Positions 22,400 to 34,059 of a DNA stretch of 64,000 nt are shown in pieces. The stretch comes from Persicaria tinctoria. Taxonomy: Eukaryota > Streptophyta > Magnoliopsida > Caryophyllales > Polygonaceae. The notes under the pieces are model-generated. The model was not told the origin of the DNA. It did not search any database and saw only the letters and a program-made list of their open reading frames with translations. Position numbers and translations under genes: made by a program. How positions within the stretch are numbered: position 1 is the stretch's first letter; each line of letters begins with the position of its first letter. Location: NCBI GenBank assembly GCA_037127255.1, contig JBANSL010000008.1, forward strand, positions 42,297,373 to 42,361,372. The letters run 5' to 3'.

Positions 22400-25300
22400 A
22401 TGGCTCGTCATATTGCTTATTCATCCAGGTATGTTTGTGTTTTATGCTTTGTTATTCAATAAAGTTTGGAAATTTTGGCAGTTTCTAAAAATTGATCGCA
22501 TCAATTTATTTTAGGGTTCAATTTCAGAAATTCATATCAATCCAGTACGTTTAGTGTTTTGATTCAACACAAAATTTGTTTGATTTCTCTCAAATTTGCT
22601 TAGTCAAATGCTGAAACTGCAACTTGAACTTGAAATTTTGCTTACCCACACAATAGAGAAGTACCTAAACAGTTTTGATGCTTCCTTTACTCTCTCTTTA
22701 CTGCTTGAAAACCCTTCTTCTGCGCCTCTTTCTGGAGGAGATACGGTGAGATGGGGAAAGGCGTAGGGGTTGGGAAAGTGCAGCAGTAGAAAGAGAGGGA
22801 AAGAGAAACCTTTTTTGTTACCACCTTGTTTTTCATTTATAATTTGGTATATGAAATTGGTTATGTTTCTAAGCTATTATTGTTATTAATTGTTACTTGT
22901 CAGAGGGGGAGGAATAAGATCTGCGACCTTACAACCTAGGCAATCCTCATCGAACGTTGAGGCCTCTCCGCCAAATAATGCCCAGGGAGAACCTTCTTCT
23001 GTGCCTAATGTGAATCTGCCTACTGATGAGAATGCACCAGACAACCAAACTAATGTTGTAGCATCACATCCAGATCCTTCACCGGTGCATAATTCGCAGC
23101 CAACTCTTTTGGCTCCTACTACAGATTCGGGAACTCGATCACAATCTTCAACACCTGCGGTGCCTCAGAACAATGAAGAAAGGGCTCCACTCCAAACCAA
23201 CCAATCGGACACAAGAGAGCTAATTGAAGTGGTAGGAACAAAAAAGTGAGTTCAATCCTACAATACCAACTATGTAATTATAATTATTATGCTATACACA
23301 CTACTAATTCTGTATTTTTTATAATTAAAATGATTAGATTGAATGGGCATGGGAGGGCCACATTAGTTTATATCATTCATTCCCATTTTGACGGCCCGTA
23401 TACCTTTTGGGGTGAAGTTGCAGAAGGAACACACAACCAGTGGTGGACAATGTTCAAGGTAAATATTTTTCTTAGTTGGGGGTAATTTAAAGATATAGGC
23501 TTGTTGATTGTGGTAGTGGTGCTGTCATAAATCTGCATTTTGAGTGTGTCTCTGTGCTATCATAAATTTGAATGTGTTTGCTATCAAAAAAATTGAAAGT
23601 GTTTGGGTTTTAAATGGGATGTTGAAAAGAGAATAGAATTAATCTTTGGGTGGACCTATATTGGAGAGAATATGATTTAAAATTGAGTGGGTATATTTTT
23701 AAATTTCCCTCCATCCGGTCGTTAGTTACTTCAGAATTGAGTCTTGGCTCCTTAATATATTTACATATAGTTATATTGAGTTATAATTACATGTTTTATA
23801 TAATTTGGTCGGCTTAGATTTAATTTTGAGTTTGTTTGACGAGGTGGGGGTGGATAGTGGGGGCTACAGTAGGAGGGAAATATGCGGACACTACAACGCA
23901 GATTTATGCATCATCTTATTGCTGCCTTTACAGCGCAACTTCCCCCACCCTCATCTTCCTTTAAGCTTTCTCCTTCATAAATACTCTCACACATCCCCCC
24001 CTCTCCTCAACCCCATTTCCTAAATTCTCAGTTCCTCCTTCTAGTAAGGTAAGCTTCTTTAATTTTTCTAATCTTTCATTTTTCTTTTGCTCTTTTTCCA
24101 TCTTGATCTACATTGCATCTTGCAATAGGCCATTAAAACTATGTAACTTTTATAATTTGAAATTGTTTTTCAGTTGTAATTACTGCTATCTTGTGTCGAG
24201 TTGAGGCTCATTGGGTTTGATTAAGTGTTTCCATATCTAGGTTTTTACTCCTCTGAGTGACAGTGTAGCTTCTACGGCTGCTGAAATTTCTCATCTCTCC
24301 TGAATTTTGTATGAGATTTTGCTTCTGATCCGTTTTTAGTTAATTCTTCACTGATTGTTTGCATTTCATTGATCTAGGTGAGCAAATTCAGGAGCAATTT
24401 CTACTTCAAATCTGATTATTCTACGGTTAATTGGTTAAGATCTGCTAAAATCTGTTTGTAAATCTATAGCGAAATGGGTTAAGAACTTTAGATATGAAAA
24501 TGATTGATGGGTTCTTCAACTAGAAAAATCTTCTTTGTTATTAAAATTGGAAATAAAGAAGTAAAAGCAATAGTAAGATTAGTAACAACAATTGACAGCT
24601 TACTTACCTTTTAACACTACTTTAGATTTAATGTCAAACCACTTATAATGGATTTGGCTAATGCAGGAGTTTGGAGTGTTTGCTGTTTACAAATTGTACT
24701 TTTTGTTTAATACCGCATTTATATATTTACCTATTCAAGCCATGTAGGTCCACACACAACACTATATTTATTGTCTCATTCACTTTTATAGAAACAATGC
24801 CGATGGGACAAGGGTCGATTCTCGGAAGAACAGGTTTATAAAGCATTTAATCATGAAGGTAGTAGACATCTCGGTCGTGTATTACAAACGGCTCGCGATA
24901 AGAAACGCAGACTGGTGTGGATTAAAGAAAAGATTTGGGATGAGATTTGGGTCAAATGGAAATCGCGTGAATTTCAACATAAGTCCGAGGTGAACAAGCG
25001 TAATCGAGCCATCGCAAAGGAAAAGGGTATCCCCCCTTACAGAGGTGGATCGATAACTACTACCGCCCATAAGAACAAAATGGTAAATATCATTTCATTT
25101 TATATTTTTGACAAATGTGCATTTGAGTCATTCAAGTACTTCATCGTTCACGAGCCTAGTAGCTAGCACCAAATCGTTATACCTTGTTGGTTTTATACAT
25201 GCATCTATTTATAACTATCATTTACCATTTTAGTAGCATATGCGAAAACTAATTATCTTAAGCATTATCCATGTAGTTTTATTTTTTCCTCCTAATAGCA

Positions 25301-26661
25301 TGAGAACGTAAATCCGCTTTGTTTGTTACATTTGTACATTATATCATGCCTAGTTTTGTAGTTGTTTAGTATTTCATTTAATTTGTAATATTATAAATAT
25401 ATATGCAGTATTTTTTTTACGAGTGCAAATTTTGTGATTCTTCTTGCAGAAGGATAAAGATGGACAAGAACCATCACCAAAGAAGTTATTTGAGAGATGC
25501 TATAAGAGAAAAAAAGATGGTGCTTTGAGCGAGAAGTGCCAACAAATTGTGGTAAAAGTTGTATTTTCTTTTATGAGTTAGTTTGGAATGCAATAATATG
25601 GATTTTTTTTCCAATGCAAATTGAAGTGCAAGCATGCTCAACTTAAACATGATTTCCATATATTTAGGTAATGACAATAGGTAGAGTAAACTTGATTTGA
25701 TAGCAATATATATTTATGAAGTAACCATAGGTAGAGTACATATCTTGGTGGGAATTATGTACAAAGTCTTTTCTTTAGATTGCTCAACGTTGTTTTCCAC
25801 GTGTGATTATTGCATATTGTTTTCTTATGACATCAATCTAGATGATAAATTAACCACACATATTTAATGAACAAACATATTTGTAAATTCACTGAAATTA
25901 AACTTAAATGTAATTTCTTTGAATTACAACAACGAGTCTTGTTGTTCCTATTTGTTTAGTATTGTCTTTGAATTGCAACAATAAGCATACATAAAAAAAA
26001 AACCCATGTTTTTTTTCTCTGCGTTTTAAGAGTGTTTTTTTATATGGTTAATCACCCTGTTTTATACTTGCTCATTGTTTTTTTATATGATAAATCTTAT
26101 TGTTTCTTTGTTTCATAGGAAAATTATGACACATTGCTTGAAGAAGCAACACAAGAGGCCCCGGACAGTGAGGTACCTCCCTTGATTGATAAGAATGAAA
26201 TATGGTTGAAAGCAACCGGTGGTTCAAGAAAAGGAAGAGTTATAGGCATGGGATCCGAGTCTGAATCCATGTTGAAAAGGACTCGCAATGTGCGTGGTGC
26301 TACGTCTGTTGGTGCATGTGGATCGTCTGAAGTATCTGAGTCTATGAGAGAGGACATGATGGCTCAACTATCGTCATTGCAGACACAAATTACACAAGAT
26401 ATGACAAGCTTGAATGAGAAAATGACAATTGTGCAGGAAAACCAAGAAGAAACAAGGAAAGATGTGACCAACTTGGCAGATACTATGCAACGAAACCAAG
26501 ATCAAGTAAGAGAAGATATAACCAACATGCAGGATTATGTAGATAACTCTGTTGGTGCAATGCGGAGTGAGACAAGTCTCAACAATGATTTAAGAGATCA
26601 AAGCCTTCAAGAGACCATTATCAACTCGGTTAAGGAATTCTTTGCTAAACAATCTTCTTAG
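22400..26661 (+). CDS. tnpA: TNPA-like protein of the CACTA (Transposase_24 family), six exons
   Basis: TNPA-type proteins bind the subterminal repeats and bring the ends together for TNPD. Predicted exons are 22400-22428, 22904-23245, 23338-23458, 24792-25082, 25450-25551 and 26119-26661. All junctions are GT-AG and keep one open frame. Exon 1 begins MARHIAYSS. Exon 2 is a Ser/Pro/Gln-rich linker. Exons 3-4 carry LNGHGRATLVY, WWTMFK|KQCRW and WKSREFQHKSEVNKRNRA followed by PYRGGS, the core of the Transposase_24 domain. Exon 6 has a C-terminal coiled coil with heptad spacing (about 26340-26600, MTSLNEKMTIVQENQEET), suitable for dimerisation. No stop or frameshift was seen, unlike tnpD. The gene is parallel to tnpD and 7.5 kb downstream. 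The exon structure is inferred from the sequence only. Confidence 0.8.
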
Positions 26662-26879
26662 CTTTTCTTTAGAAACATTTGTTATATGCATTAGAGATTA
26701 ATTATTGGCTAAACAATTTTATTAGGATTTATGTGATGTTTATACTAGTTCAATACTTTATGTTGGTTTACCAAGAATTATTTGATTGGTTTATAAATTC
26801 AATTTTCATTGACAATTAAATATTTATTTATGAATGATAAAGATTTGGAGCGGATTTAGGTATAGAAAGTGGACTGCAT

Positions 26880-27640
26880 TAAGGATTAAGATAGACAAAT
26901 GTAGAGACAAATTTAAGGACAAATATAGGGACGAATATAAGAATGAATTTTGGGACAATTAGAGGGACAACTATATAGGGACGAATTTGTGGGACAAATA
27001 TGGAGATGAATAAATGGATGAATTTGGGATCAAATAGAGATGAATATAGGGATGAATACAGGGATACGTTTAGCGACAAATATAGGGATGAATTTTGGCA
27101 CACATATAGAGGCGAATAAAGGAACGAATTTGTGGACAAGTATAGAGACAAATATAGGAATGAAGTTCAAGACAAATATAGGAGTAGATATAAGGACGTA
27201 TTTGGGGACAAGTATAGAAACAGATATAGGAACTAATTTGGGTACAAATATAGAGACAAATATAGGAACAAATTTGGGGATAAATTTAGAGGCGTTACTT
27301 AGGGTGATTTCAGGGCAAAAGTAGAGATGAATGTTGCGACGAACTTAAAGACCAAAATAGGTATATGTTTTGTGATGGTTATAGGGATGGATATAGGGAC
27401 AAAAATAAGGACGGATAAAGGCGTCACAATTATGGTTACTATTGGGGGCATTCTAAGTCGTATCGGAAGTCGTTGGTAATAGAGAAGGAATTGGGGATTA
27501 ATTTAAAACACATCCCTAAATTTGTCGCTACGTGTCGTTGCTATTTACCATCGCCATGTTTAGGGACAAATAGTCGATTCATCTCTAAATTCGTCCCTGG
27601 CGTGATTAGGGACGACCATTTGTCCCTGAATCTATTCCTA
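26880..27640 (-). repeat. CACTA right subterminal repeats
   Basis: About 750 bp of degenerate units of the form GGGACGAATATAGG, the reverse complement of the left array (CCTATATTCGTCCC type), are spaced every 15-30 bp. This array is longer than the left one. No gene is present. Confidence 0.8.
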
Positions 27641-27644
27641 ACGT

Positions 27645-27673
27645 CGTCCCTATATCAGACTATTTTAGTAGTG
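27645..27673 (-). repeat. CACTA right terminal inverted repeat
   Basis: Read on the minus strand it begins CACTACTAAAATAGTCTG and continues into GATATAGGGACG, matching the left end with one difference. Confidence 0.93.
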
Positions 27674-27676
27674 TAT

Positions 27677-29792
27677 GTTTATTTGCCAAAATTATGGAAT
27701 CTACACCAGTTTCTGTTTAAATCGCAAAAATCGAGGCATTTACAGCAATTTTACAGAAGGTCGGAAAAGCTCGGAAAAACACTACAGAAGTCCAAGGTCA
27801 AAGAAGCGGAACAAGTCCAAGAGACGAGGCTACTCGATCTCGAGTAGGCTTACTCGACCTAGACGAGCCATGGCCGAGCGGCCTTGGTCGAGCAGACCAT
27901 GATCGAGCGAGCCAGCCAAACCAAGCTCCGGACCCTACTCGACCTCGACAAGCCCTCGTCGAGGTCGACGAAGCCCAGCCCTCGTCGAGCTGTCCGAGGA
28001 CGAAGCCGAGGACGACCAGGAGACTCGCTGCAGCGGAAGTGACCACTCGCTGCCGCGGAAAGGACCAGTCGCTGCCGCGGACCAAGCCACTCGCTGCCAG
28101 CGGAAGAGCCAACTCGAGAAGCCGAGTCACCTCTACTCGATCTCGACTAACCTTTGTCGAGATCGACGAGACACCCTGAGCCATGTCCGAGCAACCCGAG
28201 GAGATCTACCCGAGGAGGTCCAGTCGATGACTCAACTTTACTCGAGATCGACGAGGCCAACTCGAGGTCGACGAGCACCAGTGAGCCAGAGTCCGAGCCA
28301 CATCGAGCAGAGTCAAGCCAAGCCGAGCCACCCAACTCGAGGTCGAGGAGACCTTGTCGAGGTCGACTAGACCCAGATTCCAGAAGCTGCTCGACGAAGC
28401 CTTGTCCGAGTAGGATTGGAGTTCCTTGATGCCGAAGGCGGAAAATTCTATCCGAAGTTGCTGAAATCTATCCGGATCTATCAAGTTCTATCTATGGAAG
28501 GCGGAATCTATCAAGCTGAAGACATGTTACCTAATTAGTTTTATCTTTTCCTTATGGATTTATTTCCATTAAAACATTTATTTATCCTTAAGCATTTTAG
28601 ATATAAATTTAGATATAGATAGGGGATTCTATCCTTGATTAGCAAGGGTTAGAAGGCTATAAATAAGGCCCTAGGGGCTCAGTTTTATTCATTCAATTTT
28701 AGAGAGAAGTTAGTTAGTTCCACAGAGAAGTTTAGGAGTTCTAAGGTTTTTAAGGTTTTGGCTTACAGCGAAAGGTGATTGCCAAGATTGTAAAGGCTTT
28801 GGATTTAGTTTATGCAATTTAGTTCTTTTCATCAATTCAATGTCAGCGATTGCGATGAGGCGTGAGTAGTCCACCCACTTCTGGGGCTGGGGTGAGCCCG
28901 ACGGTGGCCATGTGAGGCGATGCGATAAAGGTCAGATCTTTTTGTGCAATTCATCTTCTATCCCTATGAGCATGATTCTTTTGCGAGAGTTGAAGGTGAT
29001 CCTTGTTTGTGTTATTGAAGTGAAAGTGATCTTAATGCAACTTGGATTAATTATGTGAAAAAGGGTTAGTAACAATTAGGGTTTATGCGAGAGCCTCTAT
29101 TTGCCTATTTGTTAATGACGAAAGTTATTTGATGGAAGGCATGATCTTTTATGCCTTTATGTGTTGTTTTGCATGGTTATCGTTGTGGTGTTGAAACCCT
29201 GGTCTTGGAGGTCTTTTAATATATTGAGTTTATTTCTGTCGGAAAATCTAAGTTTTTGTTCGAAATTCTGCAAATTTAAAGTTTCTGTCTTTTTTTCTGT
29301 TTCTGGTCGACCTAGACGAAGCTTCGTCGAGATCGAGTACCTCTTGTCGATCTCGAGTTGGGTTTGTCTTAGTCGAGTTGGCTTTCTGTTTTCTCTTGTC
29401 GATTTTTACTTTCTGTTCTCTGTGTCGAGTTGCTCTTGTCGATCTCGACAAGCTTGTGGTCGAGATCGAGTACGACTTTCTGCTTTACTTTTCGTTTGTT
29501 GCTTTGCTTTTATTTCTTGTTTTGCTTTGTTCTTTGCTTTTTGTTTTTATTGCCCTTGCCGGGTTTATTTGTTTCTGTTTTATTTCTGCTTCTGCTTGTG
29601 TTTCTGCTTTTCTGCTGTTGTGAGAATTTGATAGCTACCTGAGAACTGCTTACGTGCTTCCTCGTGGATTCGATCCTGACTTTTCTCTTACTACAACGGG
29701 AGGAAGTCTTGTATTTATTTGCTGAGACAGGGAAGTCAGTCTGAACTTTATTCTATATTTATTTCATACTTGACCATCCTCCTGCAACAACA
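27677..29792 (+). repeat. 3' LTR of copy 1, second part
   Basis: It resumes after the TAT duplication (27674-27676) and runs to CAACAACA at 29792, followed by the element's ATATG duplication. It has the same TCGA clusters, TATA box (28658-28665) and leader as the 5' LTR. It lacks a short stretch found in U3 of the 5' LTR near 3200-3235 and carries a small duplication around 28605-28620. The two LTRs otherwise match closely, so copy 1 is fairly young. Confidence 0.93.
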
Positions 29793-29797
29793 ATATG

Positions 29798-31254
29798 AAT
29801 GAGTAGCAATCGACACAAAGCAATCACAAGGGAAATCAAGTGCACACACTCCGTCAACTATTATCTGACGGTTGCAACACGGTTCAGAAAAACAGGGGTG
29901 TGACTAAGGCTCCTGTGTCGGCACAACACAAAATCACACGACAATAGGTTTCTTTATAAAGCTTGAAACCAATCAGATCATCTAACATGTACCAAATGAA
30001 GAAATAATAATAAGCAAAGAGTGACTAACTCAATAAAGGTAAGATGAAAGTATGCTTTTTTTTTTGAAGCTCTCGACTTTTTTTTTTTACTATAAACGCT
30101 GCTCTAATAGGGCTGTAGTAGCGACGAAACTAAAGAGCAAAAAGAGAAAAATAAAATAAAAAGCTACGTACGATGATCTAAAAGTAAGCAAAAATAAAGA
30201 AAATAAGGAAAATAGGCTAGAAACTGGAAAAGTAGGGTTCTTTAGTGGTGCAAGTCCATATAATGCTTAAATCCAAGAATCACATTCATAGGCATGATAT
30301 GTAGGAACAAGGAATAAAAGATTAAAACTTGCAATCAAGAACTCAATATCTTCCAATTAAAGATCCAAACAAGAAATAACTAAAATAAAGTGCCAATTTT
30401 GTAGGGTGAATAATAAAGATTTAAATTTTATGCAGCGGGTATGGGAAAAATAAGGCACGAAAATAAATCACTCAATTAAAGAATCAAAAGAGTAATAAGC
30501 TTTCATATACCTGAAATCCGATACCACTTGATATGTTTGGGATACCCGATCCTTTGCCTATGGGCTCAAGATCAAGAACCACGCCGTATAATTGCCCGAC
30601 CGTGCAAGGCTCTTCCAATATCTCCTAATTGAACAATTAAGTGAATTAATTAAGTAACCAATTAAAGCGACAGAAAAGAACTTAAACAAATTCAAATAAA
30701 ACAATAGCGACGGAAAAGGGAGAAGAGGGTGATCAGCGCGCAAGGGCTTCGGCACACAGGCGCTGGGGCCTGCGGATGCGAGTGCGCGGATGGTGTCGCT
30801 TGCTAGGAGTGAGAGCAAAGGCGAGGAAGCGAGAGCGAGAGCGAGGCGCGCGCGAGAGCGGGTGCGCGTGAGAGAGCGATGTCGGGGTGCCGGGATACGC
30901 GAGCGCTGGCGAGGGCGAGTGCCGAGGGTGCCGAGCGCCCGCGAGCGAAGACGCGCGCTGGAGCGTCTGGGCACGCGATGCCGCGGAGCTTGCAGCAAGG
31001 ACTCCAACTTCCTTCTTGCGACGATTTAGGTTTTAGGGTTTGGTGTTTGGTTTCTTGTTGCCGAAGGCAATGGTTATGGTGATTGTGATGGTGATGGCCG
31101 AAAGACTCATAGAACACAAAAGCAAGGTACCTTTTGGGATTGATAATCGAGAACGCTTTAATTCTAAAAGGGGTTTCTCAATTCTTATTCAATCTAAGAA
31201 ATTCAAAGTACATAGGTTTGATTAAATATAAAAGCTACGTGAGATCTAACCAAT
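29798..31254. other. Unassigned sequence between copies 1 and 2, with a GC-rich tract
   Basis: No gene is supported. 29798-30730 is A-rich. It includes ATACCACTTGATATG at 30521-30535, which on the minus strand resembles the end of an LTR with a TGGTAT primer site, so this may be a worn LTR element. 30732-31005 is strongly GC-rich with GAGCG/GCGCG runs and gives open frames in several phases that look like composition artefacts. 31075-31100 is a small GATGGT-type repeat. Confidence 0.45.
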
Positions 31255-31259
31255 CATTC

Positions 31260-32626
31260 TGTTGTTAGGAGGAAATCGAGTATGAAATATAATGAAATAA
31301 TCAAACCAGATTTGTGCCCCAGCAAATAAATACAAGACTCCTCAAATGCAGTAAGAGAAAGTGAGGATCGAATCCACGAGGAAGCACGTCAGCAGTTCTC
31401 AGGTAGCTGTAAATCTCACAGACAAAGCAGCAGAAAGACAGAAACACAAAAACAAGGAAAGAAACAGAAATAAAAGCAGAAAAGAACAAACAAAAGCAAA
31501 GATCAAAACAAAGCAAGAAATAAAGCGAAGTAAAGCAGAAAGTAAAACCAAGCAACAAGCGTACTCGATCTCGACCACAAGCTCCTCGAGATCGACTACC
31601 AACAAATCGACAGAAATTGAGAAATCGACGACAACAGAAGAAAACTCAACTCGACCTAGACGAGCCCCTACTCGAGATCGATAAGGATGTACTCGATCTC
31701 GACAAAGCTCTCCTCTGTATCGACTAGAATGCAGAAAACTTAAATTGCAAATTCGAACCTAAAACTCAGATTTTTGACAGAAATAAATTCAATATAACAA
31801 AAGACTCCCAAGACCAGTGTATCAACACCACAACGATAACCATGGAAAGTAACACATAAAGGCACAAAAGATCATGCTTTCCATCAAATAACTTTCGTTA
31901 TTAACAAATAGGCATATAGAGGCTTTCGCATAAACCCTAATCGTTACTAACCCTTTTTCACATAATTAACCCAAGTTGCATTAAGATCACTTTCGCTTCA
32001 ATAACACAAACAAGGGTCACCTTCAACTCTCGCAAAAGAATCATGCTCATAGGGATAGAAGACGAATTGCATAAAAAGATCTGACCTTTACCGCATCACC
32101 TCACATGGCCACCGTCGGGCTCACCCTAGCCCCAGAAGTGGGTGGACGACTCACGCATCATCGCAATCGCAGACATTGATTGATGAAAATAAACTTGCAT
32201 TAACTATATTCAAAGCCTTTACAATTCCGGCAATCAACTTTCGCAGAAAGCCAAAACCTTAAAAACCTCAGAACTCCCTAAACTGTATCTGTGGAACTAC
32301 TTGTCTCTCTCTGAAATTGAATGAATAAAACTGAGCCCCTAGGGCTTTATTTATAGTGATCAAACCTCGCTAATCAAGGAAATAATCATCTATCTATATC
32401 TACTTAAAGCTTAAAGATAAATAAATTGCATAAGGAAATAAATCTTTAAAGGAAAAGATAAATATAAACTAGGTAGGTCTTCATGTGTTGATAGATTTCC
32501 TTCCATGGATAGAACTTGATCAAATTTGGATAGATCTCGGCCATTCTCGGATTTCTTCGTGCCCAAGGATTCCAAGTCTACTCGGACTGCTCAAGTCGAC
32601 TCGTCTGCGGAAACTGGTCTACTCGA
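31260..32626 (-). repeat. 3' LTR of copy 2, truncated
   Basis: This holds the end part of the LTR, including TATA (32348-32355), leader and the U5 TCGA cluster at 31560-31720 that the partner LTR has lost. It fuses to gag at about 32626, at TCGATAT, where both parent sequences have TCGA(T/C)AT. Confidence 0.85.
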
Positions 32627-33976
32627 TATATCAATCTCCCCAAGCCTAGAGTTGACGCCCTGAATCTGAGTATAGACGGAGTTGAAGGATTGCCTGGTTT
32701 CCGAGTGATTCCTCCTTATTTCCTCCAGGACTGTATGTATATCATCCTTTTTCTGGTCTCTTTCCGGATGTCTTGGAGCTCTGTAGGGCGGGGGGTTCCT
32801 AGGGACACCTTGGTTCCATTGTGGTTGCTGAAACCTTTGGTCCCCTGTGTAGCGATTGGTACCCCCTGCGTAAGCTACCTCCTCGTGGTGCTCTGCCAGC
32901 TTGACTTGCTCTTTGTGTGGGCACTCAGGAGTGGTGTGCCTTTGCGATCCGCATTCAATACAAGGCTGGTTGACAGAGAGATACTTTACTTGCTTGAGGA
33001 GTTTCTTATTCTGATCTCTGTAGTACTGCTCCCTAACATCTGGATCGATCTCCTTATGGGGATCATATAGGGGCATGGATGGTGCTGGCCTGGTGTATGG
33101 GTTCTCTTCATAGGTTGCAGTAGACCCATACTTGTTGTCGTAGTTAGTGAGCTTTTCTAGCACACCCCATGCGTCACTTGGCGACATCGTTAGATACTCA
33201 TAGCGAGTATAATGGTTGATTCTGTCCTTAGTGACCTGATCAAGAGAGTTGAAGAAGATCTCCTGAATGACGTAGGGTGGCTGTCCATGAGTAGGGCAAG
33301 ATTGCAGCAGTTCCTTGTAGCGTTCCCATGCCTTTGTCGCGGTTTCCCTTGCCTCTGTTTGAAGGCGGTGATTTTCTGGCGGAGATGTGCTGTTTTGGCG
33401 GGCGGGAAGAATATGTTCAGAAATTCCTGCTCTACTTGGGCCCAGATTGTGAGTGATCTTGCTTTCAGCCCTTCCAGCCATTTCAGTGCAGGCCCAGCGA
33501 GAGACCAGCGAAAAGCTTTCATCTTGACATATTCTAGGGTTGTACCTTCAGCAAGAGTACGGCACATGTCAGAAAAGTTTGTAATATGTTCAAGAGGACA
33601 CTCATTAAATCTACCATAAACGACATTATTTTTAAGCTCTATAAGAAATTGAGTGCGATTTTCAAAAGAGTTATCAGGGATTAGAATCGCCGATTCAGGC
33701 ACGACGAGAGTGGGATGCATATAATCCTCTGTAGTGGTTGGATATTGGGCAAGCTCAGCTTCTGCTTGCCTTGCGCGCTCATTTGCTTGTTCCCTCGCCG
33801 TCCTCTCATTGGCGATAGTAGTATTCTTTTGCGGCTAGTTCCCTGGTAAGCCTCTGTATCAGCTGCTCCTGTGTTTCAGCGGCTGCCATGGCTCTTTGCA
33901 GTCTAGCTCTGATGTGTAGGAGGCGTTCCGGTTCGTCTAAGACGTCAAACTCAGGTGGGATACCAGAACGGCGCAT
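32627..33976 (-). pseudogene. gag fragment of copy 2
   Basis: The start codon is at 33976 (MRRSG). The gag domain is recognisable (ALKWLEGLKARSL, AWERYKELLQSCP), as is the CCHC knuckle (CIECGSQRHTTPEC, near 32930-32970). Frameshifts lie near 33810-33830 in the A-rich AIAAERA region and near 33320-33355. The frame ends by deletion into the LTR, where it picks up a stop at 32591. The protein lacks the linker, protease and integrase-tail segments of copy 1. Confidence 0.85.
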
Positions 33977-34038
33977 ACACCTGCGAATTCACTCAAGAGA
34001 AAAGTGAGAACTGACTACCTAAGGCGCGAATGATTGCT

Positions 34039-34056
34039 TCCCCGGCAACGGCGCCA
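34039..34056 (-). promoter_or_regulatory. Primer binding site of copy 2, tRNA-Asp
   Basis: The reverse complement of TGGCGCCGTTGCCGGGGA lies three bases from the LTR end, identical to the sites of copies 1 and 4. Confidence 0.95.
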
Positions 34057-34059
34057 ATT

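Larger units (their letters stand above)
10136..27673 (+). mobile_element. CACTA (En/Spm) transposon with captured gene fragments
   Basis: The element is 17,538 bp. It starts CACTACTAAAATAG, ends in the inverted copy CTATTTTAGTAGTG, and is flanked by the 3-bp duplication TAT (10133-10135 and 27674-27676). Comparison with the intact 5' LTR confirms the empty site. It carries a tnpD transposase gene, a tnpA-like gene in the same direction, dense subterminal repeats at both ends, and about 8 kb of interior DNA with pieces of host genes. It may once have been autonomous, but tnpD now contains a stop codon. This is the best-defined element in the window. Confidence 0.96.
2801..29792 (+). mobile_element. 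Athila-like gypsy LTR element, gag-pro only (copy 1), split by a CACTA
   Basis: This is a complete LTR element bounded by the 5-bp target duplication ATATG (2796-2800 and 29793-29797). The 5' LTR is 2801-5026. The 3' LTR is 10033-10135 plus 27677-29792, because a CACTA transposon landed in it. Without the CACTA the element is about 9.5 kb. The LTRs start TGTTGTGAAC and end CAACAACA. The internal part has a tRNA-Asp primer site, a gag-protease frame, a 1.5-kb non-coding tail and a polypurine tract. There is no reverse transcriptase, RNase H or integrase core, so it is non-autonomous, comparable to the known gag-only terminal-repeat elements of plants. The Athila affiliation rests on the protease region (DLGA, VPVQVGKFFVPADF, PIILGRPFLAT). 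Confidence 0.93.

Noticed and set aside
30521..30535. TGGTAT-type primer site on the minus strand
   Set aside because: Only the short core matches and no LTR pair was found, so no separate element is called.
30790..31029. Arg/Ala-rich frames in the GC-rich tract
   Set aside because: Several phases on both strands are open at once, as expected from composition. No motif or start context.
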